The notes beneath the pieces were generated by a model. It had not been told where the DNA came from and did not search any database. It was given only the letters and a program-made list of their open reading frames with translations. Positions 1 through 14,300 of a DNA stretch of 64,000 nucleotides are shown here, one piece after another (the stretch's first letter is position 1; each line of letters starts with the position of its first letter). Location of the stretch: positions 68,085,001 through 68,149,000 of the forward strand of contig NC_069361.1 in assembly GCF_021730395.1 (NCBI RefSeq). Direction: 5' to 3'. The translations under genes were made by a program, and so were the position numbers. The DNA is from Mercenaria mercenaria. Its lineage: Eukaryota > Mollusca > Bivalvia > Venerida > Veneridae.

Positions 1-1490
1 TAGCAGCTTTCATCTGCTATTTCCTTTTTAGTAACGGTAACCCTCGTGTATTCATACGTTCAGTTAATAGTTCTAGTCTGTCTGTAGAACGTCTTTGTCA
101 ATTTTTATGCCTTATAACATTTTGTATTTCCTTAATACAAAATCGTCCATATTTACAAGATTACAACAATTCATTTACGCTCATGATTATGACAGCGTCA
201 TACTCATGAGACTGTCCTGTTCTTTCTCATTTGCTTAGCCACAAATCAAAGGTGATTCCTTCTAGCCTGTCCTATACCCTTTTCAACGACACCTTTTACA
301 TTAATATACACATTTGCATTCGTGGTCCATGTCATGTTGAAAAAAATACGCCAAGGTCTCGTGCTGTCTAATTAACCATACTTTACAGGTCATTCACTTA
401 CAGGTCATAACAATTATAAAATGAAGATATTCATTCGTAATATAGAAATATCTATATACATCAACATTTGTGATAAATCACTAAACAAGTACTTGTACAG
501 GTGAAGAAAACAAACATTATTGCACAGGCGTAAAGACAATTTATTTAATAGATAGATATACTGACTACTTGGTAGACTTACAAAGTCTGTTGAGATCAAA
601 TAGTCTGTAATAATATCAATTTCTTCACACTGATACTAAATTATTTTCTCAGAAAAACATTTTCTCTCTAGGCTCATCTCAACAGACTTATAGAATGCGA
701 TTCTGAGGTTATGTAACATCATGAAGAGCCATTAGTAGCACCTGTCAATAGCCACCACAAACTGACCCGCAAAAAGATTAATTGAATAAACTATTTCAAA
801 TGACCTGTACCAGATGTTTGATTTTTCTCTAGAATTGAAAGAAAGACAAGCCTTTTTCATGCAGAACTGAAGTAATTGGTTAGGCATTTATAGTTGCTGA
901 ATAGCTGCTGCAGAACTTTTTTTAACATTCACATCTTTCGAAATGTTTTTTTTTTTATTTGTTTACATTATTGTAGAAAATATGACAGGAGTCAGGAGTT
1001 TATGTTTTCAATATAATATTATTAAAATTGCTTTAGAAATCGCTAGTTTGATTTTAAGAATTCATTACAAATGAAAATTACTTTTTCAAAAAAAGAATAT
1101 TGATGCATCATAACAATCAAGGCTGCGTTTAAACTGCGCATTATACTACTTACGATTTACTAATTCGATTTACAAAAGAAAATATGCCCACAGGCCCATT
1201 ACAAAATCCCCTTTTCCTCTTTCTGTGACCCCTGCACCCACCCATTTACTGTGGCTTATCTCAACAGGAATTCAACATTTAATTGGTGCACTTTTGTATG
1301 TATGTTATTTGATTGGGGATAAATTACATATTATTGTACATAACATTTTCATCTGTCTGTGAAGTGTTATAACATATTTTAATGAAATTTCCTTAAAACC
1401 ATGTGTATTAAAATATAAATATTTCCTGCATGAATTATTTTGACCGCTTAATTTTCATTTATTTCTGTCAACATGCATAAATTTGTTAAA
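1..1490. other. AT-rich sequence, nothing recognised
   Basis: I see no exon with convincing splice sites and no known repeat here. Short open frames are chance-sized for DNA this AT-rich. Confidence 0.5.
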
Positions 1491-1995
1491 ATTCTAATCA
1501 GAGTTATGGGGATTGTTTCTTATGGTGTAGCCTTTGATAGTAAATAACTATTTTAAGTTTCAGGTCAATAGTTTTAATAATAATAGAGATATTGAACGTT
1601 ATATAAAACTTTAACCAAAAAATTCTAACTTAAAAAGGGACATAAATCTGACCAAATTCAAATCAGAGTTACGTGGATTGTTTCTCCTGGTGTAGACTGT
1701 GAAAATAAATAACTACTTCAAGTTTCAAGTCAAAAGCTTTGATAGTAACAGAGATATTTGACTTTAACAAAAACTTTAACCAAAAAATTCTAAGTTAAAA
1801 AGGGACATAAATCTGACAAAATTCAAACCAGAGTTATGTGGATTGTTTCTCCTGGTATAGACTGTGATAGTAAATAACTATTTTAAGTTTCAAGTCAATA
1901 GCTCTGATAGTAACAGATATATTTGATTTTATCAAAATCTTTAACCAACACGGACGCCGACGACGACACCAGGGCGAGTGCATCGTAACTCTACA
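1491..1995 (+). repeat. Tandem repeat, about 165 bp unit, 3 copies
   Basis: The phrase 'cagagttatgtggattg' recurs near 1498, 1662 and 1828, each time followed by 'tttaaccaaaaaattctaa' or a close form and 'gggacataaatctga'. The array ends in 'acggacgccgacgacgac' at about 1948-1966. That GC-rich tail is typical of the array-bearing clam elements seen elsewhere in the window. Confidence 0.75.
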
Positions 1996-2574
1996 TTTTC
2001 TTCGAAATGTCGAGCTAAAAACTGCAATTAACCACATTTTGTAGCAGCACTGAGTAAGCATATCAGCATTCAATATGACTGAAAACTATGCAGGTCTTAC
2101 TTTTCGTGGTTTTGCTGATTTACTTTTCCAGTTGGAACAAACTTTCCTACACCCTTTATAACGTTACATGTATTCCATAATACATACAACATAAAAATGC
2201 TTTCTTAAATCATGGAAAGTTGAAATCATATTTATATTGTTTTTCCCTTAAATAACCTGATTGATTAAACAGGCTTAATTTTAACTATGATTGAATAATT
2301 TCTCTGCACATATATGACATATAAACTATCAGATTGATATGATTTTCTAAAGTTGCCACCTTCAATTATGTTGGTCAGTTTTCAAGTCATTTGTTATTGT
2401 TATTACGCAGCACCGTAGTGCACAGCATATCTTCACTATCTATTCAGAATTATAATTGATGTAATACATTGCACCATGCCATTCACAGGGACCACTACAG
2501 TCTAATTAACATGAATCTGCATGGGGACTGTAGATAGGAAATCTTATTGCAGAGATTAATCTACCCTCTGACAT

Positions 2575-5500
2575 AAGTAAAAGAAGAGGACCATGATGGT
2601 CCTGAATCGCTCACCTGTTCCCACATGACCCAGTTTTGAGTATGACGTCGTTTTTCCTATTATTTGACATAGTGACCTAGTTTTTGAGCTCATGTGACCC
2701 AGTTTTGAATTTGACCTAGATATTATCAAGATAAAAATTCTGTCCAAATTTCATCAAGATCCATTGAAAAATTTGGCCTCTAGAGAGGTCACAAGGTTTT
2801 TCTATTATTTGACCTATTGGCCTAGTTTTCAAAGGTACATGACCCTGTTTTGAACTTTACCTAGATATCATCAAGGTGAACATTCTCACTAATTTTCATG
2901 AAGATCTTATGAAAAATGTGGCCTCTAGAAAGGTCACAAGGTTTTTCTATTTTTATACCTACTGGCCTAGTTTTTGACCGCACGTAAGTCAGTTTCGTAA
3001 CTGACCTAGATATCATCAAGGTGAACATTCAGACCAATTTTCATGAAGATCCATTGAAAAATATGGCCTCTAGAGAGGTCAAATGATTTTTATAATTTTA
3101 GACCTACTGACCTAGTTTTTGACCGCAATTGACCCAGTTCCAAATTTAACCTAGACATCATCAAGATGAACATTCAGACCAACTTTCATACAGATCCCAT
3201 GAAAAGAATGGCCTCTAGAGAGGCCACAAGGTTTTTATATTATTTGCCCTACTGACCTAGTTTTTGATGGCATGTAACCCAGTTTCAAATTTGACCTAGA
3301 TATCATCAAGCTGAACTTTCTGTCCAATTTTCATGAAGATCCATTCAAGGGTATGACCTCTAGAGAGGTCACAAGGTTTTTCTATTTTAAGACCTACTGA
3401 CCTAGTTTTTGATCGCAGTTGACCCAGTTTCAAACTTGACCTATATATCATCAAGATAAACATTCAGACCAACTTTCATACAGATCCCCTGAAAAATATG
3501 GACTCTAAAGAGGTCAAAACGTTTTATCATTATTTGAACTACTGACCTACTTTTTGATGGCACGTGACCCACTTTCGGACTTGATCTAGATATCATCAAG
3601 AAGAACATTCTGACTAACTTTTATGGAGATCCATTCATAAGTATGGCCTCTAGAGAGGTCACAAGGTTTTCCTATTTTTAGACCTACTGACCTAGTTTTT
3701 GACCGCAGTTGACTCAGTTTCAAACTTGACCTAGATATCATCAAGATAAACATTCAAACCAACTTTCATACAGATCCCATGAAAAATATGGCTTTTAGAG
3801 TGGTCACAATGTTTTTCTTTTATTTGACCTACTGACCTAGTTTTTGAGGGCACGTGAACCACTTTCAAAATTGACCTAGATATCATCAAGATAAACATTC
3901 AGACCAACTTCCATACAGATCCCATGAAAAACTAGAGAGGTCACAAGGTTTTTCTATTATTTGACCTAATGACCTAGTTTTTGAAGGCATGTGACCCACT
4001 TTTAAACTTGACCTAGACATCATCAAGGTGAACATTCTCACCAATTTTCATAAAGATCTCTTGAAAAATATGGCCTCTAGAGAGGTCACAATGTTTTAAT
4101 ATTTTTCGACCTACTGACCTAGTTTTTGACCGCACATGACCCAGTTACGAGCTTTTTCTAGATATCATCAAGATGAACATTCTCACCAATTTTCATGAAG
4201 ATCCATTGAGAAATATGGCCTCTAGAGACATCACAAGGTTTTTCTATTTTTAGACCTGCTGACCTAGGTTTTGATCGCACGTGATCCAATTTCGAACTTG
4301 ACCTAGATATCATCAAGATGAACATTCTGGCCAATTTTCATGAAGATCTCTTGAAAAATATGGCCTCTAGAGAGGTCACAAGGTTTTTCTATTTTTAGAT
4401 CTACTGACCTAGTTATTGATCGCACGTAACCCAGTTTCAAATTTTTCCTAGATATCATCAAGGTGAACAATCTGACCAATTTTCATAAAGATCCCTTAAA
4501 AATTATGGCCTCTAGGGAGGTCACAATGTTTTTCTATTTTCAAACCTACTGACCTAGTTTTAGACCGCACGTGACCCAGTTTCAAACTTGACCTAGATAT
4601 CATCAATAACATTCTGACCAATTTTCATGATGATCCATTGAGAAATATGGCCTCTAGAGAGATCACAAGGTTTTTCTATTTTTAGACCTACTGACCTAGT
4701 TTTTGATCCCACGTAACCCTGTTTCGAACTTGACCTAGATATCATCAAGGTGAACCTTCTGACTAATTTTCATGAAGATCTCATGAAAAATATGGCCTCT
4801 AGAGAGGTCACAAAGTTTTCCTATTTTTAGATCTACTGACCTAGTTTTTGATCCCACGTGACCCAGTTTCGAAACAGACCTAGATATCATGAAGATGAAC
4901 ATTCTGACCAATTTTCATGAATATCCATTGAGAAATATGGCATCTAGAGAGGTCACTATGTTTTTCATCTTTTTAGATCTACTGACCTAGTTTTTGACCC
5001 ATCGTGACCCAGTTTCGAATTCGACCTAGATATCATCAAGGTGAACATTCTGGCCAATTTTCATGAAGATCTCATGAAAAGTATGGCCTCTAGAGAGGTC
5101 ACAAGCTTTTTCTATTTTTAGATCTACTGACCTAGTTTTTGACCGTACGTAACCCAGTTTCAAACTTGACCTAAATATCATAAAGATGAAGATTCTCACC
5201 AACTTTCATGAAGATCCATTGAGAAATATTGCCTCTAGAGAGGTCACAAGGTTTTTCTATTTAGACCTACTGACCTAGTTTTTAAACCCACGTGACCCAG
5301 TTCCGAACTTGACCTAGATATCATTAATTTGAACATTCTGACCAATTTTCATGAAGATCTCATGAAAAATTTGGCCTCTAGAGAGGTCACTAGGTTTTTC
5401 TATTTTTAGATCTACTGACCTAGTTTTTGATCGCATGCGACCCAGTTTCGAACTTGACCTAGATATCCACAAGATGAACATTCTGACCAACTTTCATAAA

Positions 5501-5655
5501 GATCCCATGAAAAATGTGACCTCTAGAGTGGTCACAAGCAAAAGTTTATGCACGGACGCACTCACGCACGGACGCACGGACGACGGACGACGGACGCCAC
5601 GCAATCACAAAAGCTTACCTTGTCACTTTGTGACAGGTGAGCTAAAAACTTTGGC
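2575..5655 (-). mobile_element. Tandem-array repeat element, long copy of an inverted pair
   Basis: About 21 monomers of ~143-145 bp (core 'gacctactgacctag' ... 'ggcctctagagaggtcac') run across the stretch. One end (2586-2612) is a hairpin around 'aggaccatgatggtcct' next to 'gctcacctg'. The other end (5560-5645) has a 'cggacgcacggacgacgg' tract and a hairpin around 'gtcactttgtgac'. No transposase is encoded, so it is non-autonomous. Arrays with fixed ends resemble the molluscan 'pearl'/Helitron-like elements, but the class is an inference. Short open frames inside are repeat translation, not genes. Confidence 0.8.
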
Positions 5656-5762
5656 GGTATATTGAATAAAATGTATTTAATTCATTCACAAAAAATGATT
5701 TGAAGGTATCTTGAAAAAATAAAAGATTTTTTTTTTTTGAATTTCAAATTTCTTCCCACTGT
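5656..5762. other. Spacer between two head-to-head repeat elements
   Basis: This is about 107 bp of AT-rich unique sequence between the hairpin ends of the two inverted elements. It includes a T-run near 5728. It would form the loop if the arms paired. Confidence 0.6.
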
Positions 5763-7537
5763 TTTTTAGCTCACCTGTCACAAAGTGACAAGGTTAGCTT
5801 TTGTGATCGCGTGGTGTCCGTCGTCCGTCGTCCGTCCGTCCGTGCGTGCGTGCGTGCGTCCGTGCGTCCGTAAACTTTGGTTGTGACCACTCTAGAGCTC
5901 ACATTTTTCATGGGATCTTAATGAAAGTTGGTAAAAATGTTCACCTTGATGATATCTAGGTTAAATTCGAAACTGGGTCACGTGCCTCAAAAACTAGGTC
6001 AGTAGGTCTAAAAATAGAAAAACCTTGTGACCTCTCTAGAGGCCATATATTTCATGGGGTCTATATGAAAGTCAGAACATTCAACTTGATGACATCTAGG
6101 TTAAGTTCGAAACTGGGTCACGTGCCTTCAAAAACTAGGTTAGTAGGTCAAATAATAGAAAAACATTGTGACCTCTCTAAAGGCCATATTTTTCATGGGG
6201 TCTATATGAAGGTTGGTCTGAATGTTCAACTTGATGATATCTATGTCATTTCGAAACTGGGTCACGTGCGGTCAAAATCTAGGACAGTAGGTCTAAAAAT
6301 AGAAAACCCTTGTGGCCTCTCTAGAGGCCACATATTTTATGAGATCTTCATGAAGATTAGTCAGAATGTTCATCTTGATGATATCTAGGTCAAGTTCGAA
6401 ACTGGGTTACGTGCCTTTAAAAACTAGGTCAGTAGGTCAAATAATATAAAAACCTTGTGACCTCTCTAGAGGCCATATTTTTCATGGGATCTGTATTAAA
6501 ATTGGTCTGAATGTTTATCTTGATGATATCTAGATGAAGTTTGAAACTGGGTCACGTGCCATCAAAAACTAGCTCAGTAGGTCAAAGAATATAAAAACCT
6601 TGCTACCTCCCTAGAGGCCATATTTTTCAGGGGATCTGTATGAAAGTAGGTCTGAATGTTCATTTTGATGATATCTAGGCCAAGTTCGAAACAGGGTCAT
6701 GTGCGGTCGAAAACTAGGTCAGTAGGTCTAAAAATAGAAAAACCTTGTGACCTCTCTAGAGGCCATACTTGTGAATGGTTCTCCATAAAAATTGGTCAGA
6801 ATGTTCAGCTTGTTGATATCTAGGTAAAGTTTGAAACTGAGTCACGTGCCATCAAAAACTAGGTCAGTAGGTCAAATAATATAAAAACCTTGTGACCTCT
6901 CTAGAGGCCATACTTTTCATGGGATCTGTATGAAAGTTGGTCTGAATGTTCAACTTGATGTTATCTAGGTCAAATTTGAAACTGGGTCAACTGCGGTCAA
7001 AAACTTGGTCAGTAGTTCTAAAATTATTGAAATCTTTTGACCTCTCTAGAGGTCATATTTTTCAATGGATCTTCATGAAAATTGATCTGAATGTTCATCT
7101 TGATGATATCTAAGTCAATTTTGAAACTGGATCATGTGCGGTCAAAAACTAGGCCAGTAGGTATAAAAATAGAAAAACCTTGTGACCTCTGTAGAGGCCA
7201 TATTTTTCATGAGATCTTCATGAAAATTAGTGAGAATGTTTACCTTGATGATATCTAGGTAAAGTTCAAAACAGGGTCATGTACCTTTGAAAACTAGGTC
7301 AATAGGTCCGATAATAGAAAAACCTTGTGACCTCTCTAGAGACCATATTTTTAATGGATCTTCATGAAAATTGGATAGAATTTTTATCTTGATAATATCT
7401 AGGTCAACTTCAAAACTGGGTCACATGAGCTCAAAAACTAGGTCACTATGTCAAATAATAGAAAAAACGACGTCATACTCAAAACTGGGTCATGTGGGAA
7501 GAGGTGAGCGATTCAGGACCATCATGGTCCTCTTGTT
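5763..7537 (+). mobile_element. Tandem-array repeat element, short copy of an inverted pair
   Basis: This is the same family as 2575-5655 in opposite orientation, with about 12 monomers. It begins with the hairpin 'gtcacaaagtgac' (5776-5788) and a long 'gtccgtcgtccgtccgtcc' tract (5819-5875). It ends in 'gtgagcgattcaggaccat' and the hairpin 'aggaccatcatggtcct' (7515-7531). The outermost two or three monomers match those of the long copy in order and with few differences, so the copies share the same array start but differ in array length. Confidence 0.8.
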
Positions 7538-7539
7538 CT

Positions 7540-8172
7540 TATCAAGGATTCAAACAATTCATAAATAGAATTAAACTGACAGTATTTTGATGTAATTTAT
7601 ACATTTTCAAATTTAAATTGTAATTTATTTATACTTACTGGGATCTTTTACAATTAGTGAAAATTGATTTCTCTCTCTACCTTACTCACCAAGTCATAAA
7701 AGCAAAGCACTGCTTATTGAAATCTTGGGGCAGTCAGCCAAAGGTTACATTACATCATGAACACTCTTGCAATGATCTTAATGAGATGGTGATTACTAGC
7801 GAGTATGAAATCTGTCCGATTCAGAATCGCATTTGTCCAGTCGTTAGAGACAGAGGCAAGAGATACTGTATATTGTTTTAGAAAGTTGTATCAGAGAGGA
7901 TTGATTTTATGGCCAGGTGCTTTACATTCAATGACTCTAACGACTGATGCCAGTCTAACTACTTGGTAAATGTTGAATTTGCTTTTATTGTTTTTATTGT
8001 TTAATCAAATCATTTGCTGATTTCTTTTCTGTAATAAAATCTATGTATTAGACTTTTTCCCTAAACTGAATTTTCTTTCGTTTCCAGAAACCATTCAGAG
8101 CATCGACGATTTTACTGTTGGAAGAAAATTGTTATTGAGCGTAAAAGAGTTGTGGCTTTGAGATATTGTATT
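7540..8172 (-). other. 3' UTR and downstream flank of lectin gene A
   Basis: Minus-strand AATAAA hexamers lie at 7989-7984 and 7998-7993, about 180 nt past the stop of gene A, and are plausible polyadenylation signals. Below 7900 I recognise nothing. Confidence 0.5.
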
Positions 8173-8387
8173 TTATGACTTCTCGCATAATGGTGTCAAT
8201 TTACGTTGGCATGGATAATCATTCCATCTGTTGGCTGATCCTGCATAGAACGCAACACAATCTTCGTTACCCAAATTATTTGGCTCACCAGGCCTCCAGT
8301 CTGAGAAAGTGGCATGTTTATTTGTATCAGCCCATCGCCAAATCGATTCATAGGTTTGATCAGACAAACCCATCCACGTGTGCACGG
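8173..8387 (-). CDS. Gene A exon 4: ligand-binding half of lectin domain
   Basis: Acceptor 'attcatttcag'. The exon opens with two bases completing Ala, then VHTWMGLSDQ. It contains the WRPGEPNN long-loop motif, DCVAFYAG, RWNDYPC and a final LCEKS before TAA. EPN and WND together indicate a working Ca2+ site of the mannose type. It lies 7.6 kb from exon 3. Confidence 0.92.
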
Positions 8388-11300
8388 CTGAAATGAATAT
8401 ATAAAATATAAAATGTATATCTAGAAGTACATTTACTCCGCCAAGTTATATCACGAAGTAATGGCACCTTTCGTATAAAAATATATATGTATTTATCTAT
8501 CAACACTAAACTAACAAGATAATGACTTTATTTTGAATGTACACCATACATCAGTTTACAAAAGGAAACGTTCTATTTGACAAAAATAAAAAAAAGACAA
8601 CAAATATTAAACTGCCTTTTCGAATACATATCATGTCGTTTAAGATAAGAAGTCAATTATAAGAGCCGATGGTGCCTTTTTCATAAAACGCTAGTGTGTT
8701 TGCTAGTGTTGTATAAACGCTTTAAACGCAGGGAAATATTTCATGCGTTTAATAGGTTACGGATGCCTGACTGAGAAAGAGTTTTTGGTAGGGAACTTTT
8801 TAACTCATCTGAAATGTTTTAATGTGAGCTATTAATATAGGCGTCCATCCATCGTCCGTCTTCCATCGTCCATCGTCCTGCGTTAACATTTTCACCTCTG
8901 AAACGTTTGGTAAGATTTCCACCAAACTTGGTCAGTAGCATCCTAGCTTGGATTTCTTTTAAATTTGTTCAAATGGTTCACCCTGACCCCTTTTAGGGCC
9001 GACAGGGCTAAAAATAGAAAAAAACAACTTTAAAAAGCTTTTTCTCATTTACCGTTTGGTGGACCTTCATCAAACTTGGTCTATTGGAAGGTTCTCTTCA
9101 AAGTTTGTTCAAGTGGGACAATTGGCCTCTAATCACTAGAGCTAAAGAAACCAAATGGTGGATCTTCATCAAACGTGGCCAGTAGCATCACTCTACACGA
9201 TGGTAAGATGATGAATATATGATCAGTTAGTCGATGAAGAACGATGGGACTATGGTTAACGCGATGTTGCGGTAGTACTAGTATGATGGTGAGATGTTCA
9301 TATAATATCTCGTTTACATCATCATACCATCGCGTTTTCACCATGGTACTATCTACTATCGCGTTATCACTATCGTGTTATCAGGTTTTCACCAAAATCA
9401 TTGTGTCATCGCGATATCACCATCGCACCATCGTATTTCGCCGTCTTACCACCACGTTTTCACCATCATAGCGTCGCGTTATCACAATCGTGCCATTGCA
9501 CCGCAGCGATTTCACATCCGTAGCCTACCATAGCGTTTTCGCCATTGCAACGGATTCAATAAAAAGACTGTTCAAACGGAACACTGTAAAATCTTTAAAT
9601 CTTTTAGGTTACAATTTACTAAATAGCTGTTATTCTTTATTCTTCATAGAATTTACATATCCAATAGCTACAGCACACATTAGGACCAATTTTAAATGTC
9701 TGTAACTTACATTGTCATGAAGAATATTGTCAGTGCTAAATAAAATCAAAAGAAAAGTGGGGGTCATGTTTGATGCAAGAAAAAGAAAATCAGTTAAACA
9801 CACAAACTGCAGAATCAGCTAAAGGTTGAGATCCCAAATTGTAGTGGTGGTGTATGATCTTAGTATCCCATTTATCATTTCATAATGAAAATGCTACATG
9901 TCAAGCATAGATCTGTTATGTGAATTCAGCAAAAAAGATTGCAAAGAGAATAAGGCAAATAGCTCTACAGTGCAAAGAACTGAGGACTATTTGAATCCGC
10001 CATTATGCGACTATCATTTTCTGTACAATTTTCCTATTTAGTGTCTGTATGCCTTTAAGGGCTTCTACAGCTAAAGATAGAAATACCTATATATGACTTT
10101 TGTCATGAACCGCTTGATGGATCTTCATCAAACTTGGTCTTGAGTATCATCATAAGGTCATCTACCAAATTTGTTCAAATGGAGGCTCTTGGTCCCTTTT
10201 AGGGGCCTCTATAGCTAAAATAGAAAAACCTGTCATGAACCGCTTGATGGATACATTTTAAGGTCGTCGTCTCACAATTTTGCTCAAATGTTGTTTGGTC
10301 CATTTAAGAGAGGTAAACATTAGTTTTAATCATAATGTTATTTTTGGAAACAGCTGAATACTTTGTTTAGCCTTTTGTCATTCAACGTAAATTCAAAACA
10401 TGGTACCAACTAAGGTTATAGACCCGTAATAGCATATCTCCTTTTTAAGAGTATTCAATTCCTACAACATAAGCCTACTTCGACTATTTTTTTCAGAAAA
10501 AAAAACATGTTTTAGACATGACATGTTATGCACCAAAATGTATATAATCTTGCACAATTGTAATAAAGTTTGTATAGTATGTTGCAAAAGAAATTATTTT
10601 GTTTTAGGTGTAGCAAAAAACTTTCATATACAATGTAAAAGGGAAAATTTCACGTAAACCCCAACCTCCCACCCTACACAAAAATCTCTAGTTGTCATAT
10701 AATGTTGAATATCTAATATGCTAAGTTATCTAAATATAAATATAAAAGACAAAAAGTTTTATATGCAAAGGTGACCTTGATCTTGAGCTAGAGGTCTGGG
10801 TCTTACATGCAACAAACCATTTTGCCATTTTGTTATGATTAGTGTTTATGTCAAATCACTTAAATATCCATTCGTGCAAGGTAAAGCTACCAACAAGACC
10901 AAATAAATGCCATCTTATCTTTGACCTCTAAGTATTACCTTTGAGACAGGGTTCAGGTCTTGCCTGTGACACATCGTCTTATTATTTGAAACATGTGTTC
11001 TAAGTGATATTGAAAACCCTTCTTGAATAATAGTCTTATGGACCAGACATGAAATTTATGTACGAAACCTAAGATCTCCAAGTGTGACCATGACCTTGGA
11101 GCTAGAGTTCTGGATCTTGCGCAAGATACATTGTCACGTTATTGAGAACATTTGTGTCAGGTAATGGTCCGGACAAGAAACTAGCCATATAAACATTTGA
11201 CCTCTAAGTGTGACCTTGACCTTGAAGCTAGGGGTCTGGGTCCTGCACATGGCACATTGTCTTATAATGGGAAGCATTTGTGCTGGGTGATTTTAAAAGC

Positions 11301-14300
11301 CCTTGATGAATGACTGAGTTATGAACCAGACACAAACCATGTTAACCCTTGACCTCTAAGTGTGACCTTGCCCTTTGAGCTAGGCGTCTGTGTCTAAAGT
11401 ATGGCACGTTGTCTTATTATCGGTCGCCCCAACAAATGGGTATTTATGTAGCTACTTAGCCTTCTAAGAGAACATTTTGCTAAATAAATGAAGCGGAATG
11501 TATGAATTTACTGTAACAGTTATCTATTATAATCATTGCCAATTAAGTATTCATTTGTTAGCATGGAAGGACGGACGGAAGGTCGCAGCCAGTTTCTATG
11601 CCCTTTTCTCTTTCGAAAGAGGCAGTTGGGGACAGTTAGGTTTCATTAAAAATATATTATTGGTTTTAAAGTAATCGTTGAATCTTTTTTTGTGGGCAGC
11701 GAAGCGTGACCACAGATTTACAATACCACAAATTACGGTCGAAATCGGAATTCTTATCAGAAACCGAAGAACAAGTAGTTCCATGTCCTCCATAAATTTT
11801 ACGTAATTCAAGTCTGTTGGACTTTCAGAAAGCTTCTGAGATTCAACTCTATCAAAAAATGCACTTCTTAAGTATAAATTTGTCGTAATCTATACTTTAT
11901 AACAAAAACAACGCTTATAAAAATGAGCATGCGTGCTTTGATCACATGATCAAAGCAATTCTTCCTCACGTGACCAAAATAAACTATATATAACTTAAAA
12001 AAATAGTATAGTACTTCAGCACCATCCGCGTAGATCTATAATCGGTATTAAAACCCAGTTGCATCTTTTGTAAACGTTTTAGATTAAAACTCAGTTCCCG
12101 CTAGAAAAGTTAATCGAAATTTATTATAATAACAACACCAATGAGCTTGTTTCGATCACATGATTACAAAACATCTAATTAGCATGGCGTGCGTTCAAAT
12201 TTCGGATAAAATTGCACCCGTGTATCCGTTGAACTATATAGCATAGAAATGGGTTTATGGAAAGATATATTGAATGAAATCAACAGAAGAGGTGTTATTC
12301 TGTTTATTTTTGATAAAGAAAGATACGATTCTTTCATAATATTTATGTAAATATCTTTTATTTGCACGACTTTGGAAAACAATTGCAGTCGTAACGGAGG
12401 GGGCAAAAAATTTATACCTGTTTCCCGAAAATACGAACGTATGCACTTCTATTTGATTCAATATTACATTCCAGCTCAATAAAGGGTATAATTAATTCGA
12501 AAGAAACATTATTTTTAACCAATCCGCCTTTTAATCGCCGATAGATATGCGGTGTTTTCGTCCCCAAATATTTACGTTCTGGCGTACGATTTCTTCTCGG
12601 ATAATTATACAATAGCGGGATTCGGAAGATTTCAATCAAATCATATGTTGAATGGACTCCTTGATCCCAAAGGACCAGAAATTTAACAACACTAAAACCT
12701 GCATATTGGCTTGATTATGAGGCATATTATATTAATCTACAGCTGAAAAATGACTGAATGCAACCCGAAAATCATAATGTGTGCTGAAATTGGAGATAGT
12801 AGTAGTTGTTTTGGTTGTTTTAAAATTGAATGAAACATTTAATTTCATTGCAAATATTCTTTTATGGTTGTTTAAGAACTATTCTTAAGTGTCTTTTATT
12901 TATGTAATGTATGTATAATATATTCACAGCCTGCTTATACCAAGATGAGATCTCATTTGAAAAAAAAAAATAAAAAAATAAAATCACCTGTCAATGTCAC
13001 AGGGGCCTGAACATGGAAACCCGTTTCTGATCAATAACGTGAGGGCCACTTGACCTAGAATGTTGAAACTTCATAGAATGATTAGGCATGTTGATTAGAT
13101 GACCCCTATTGATTTTTGAATCACTTGATATTACAAAGTCGATGACCCTTAATGAGCTGGAAGATGGAAAAATACTTTCTGGATCAATAACTTGAGAATC
13201 ACTTTACTCAGAATGGATTATTGGACATGCAGAATAGATGGCCCCTATTGATTCTGGACTCACTCGAAGGAGGAGGGGTATATTGTTAATACTAATGTTT
13301 GATGATGGATGTTGGTCGGTCTGTAGACAAATCAGTTTCCGGATGATAACTGGGGAACGCTTGGGCCTAGGATAATGAGATCGGGAGATTTGTCATGATC
13401 AGCGAATGACCGCTATTGGTTTTCTTCTTTTTTTCGTACGCGACTACACTGACAGACCAGCAGCCTCAATGAAGTTTGTGGTTTTCTGAAAATCCTCAAA
13501 GGCTCCGTACAGTTTCTGGTGGAATGAGGTATCTGTCGACCAAGTTGCAGCTCGCTCCTGGCCATGCCTTTTACATCTCTGAAGTATATGCTCCGTAGTC
13601 TGATCTTTCTCACCACCTGGACAAGTTGGTGATGGTGCCAGTCTGTATTTCTTGTACATGTGAGCATTGAGCTTATTGTGCCCTGAGCGAAGCCTGACAA
13701 GCATCACTTGTTCAGACCGATCAAGGAGATGAAAAGCATCTTCCGCAATCCTTTGTTTCTTTAGTGCCTTGATGATGATGACTTTCTCTTTGTAACTCAC
13801 AGGTGTTGTTGGTTGTTCTGACTGAGGTCCTAGCTTAGCCAGTTGGTCTGCCTCTTCATTGCCTGCAAGTTCGCAACGGGATGGAATCCGCTGAAGTGCT
13901 ACTTTATAGGTTATACTCAGACTCTGCATTATTTTGGCTAGCTGCGGAGCTTTATTGTTGATCAGAACTTCCATGACTGACAGTGCATCTGTAAGAAAGA
14001 CGATTGAGGAGCTTTCTTCTGCCGAGTTTTCAACCATTGAGACGGCCTTCATGAGTGCTTCAGTCTCTGCCTTGTAATTGCTGCAGTGTTTTCCTGTGGC
14101 TGCATGTAGTGTTTCTCTCTTGCCAGATTGGTATTGAATGACCTATTGGTTTTGAGTTCAGTAGGTCAAAGGTCAATATCAACTTTTTTCCAGAAAACTA
14201 GATTATGCTTTGGTCTAAGATCACATTTGATACGGAGGTCATTTAAGAGTGGTAAGTGACCCATGATTATTGATTTAAGATCAATACGTTAAATGCCCAG

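Noticed and set aside
9129-9471. Opposed 71-75 codon frames
   Set aside because: They fall in an imperfect 'caccatcgcgtt' repeat and have no domain.
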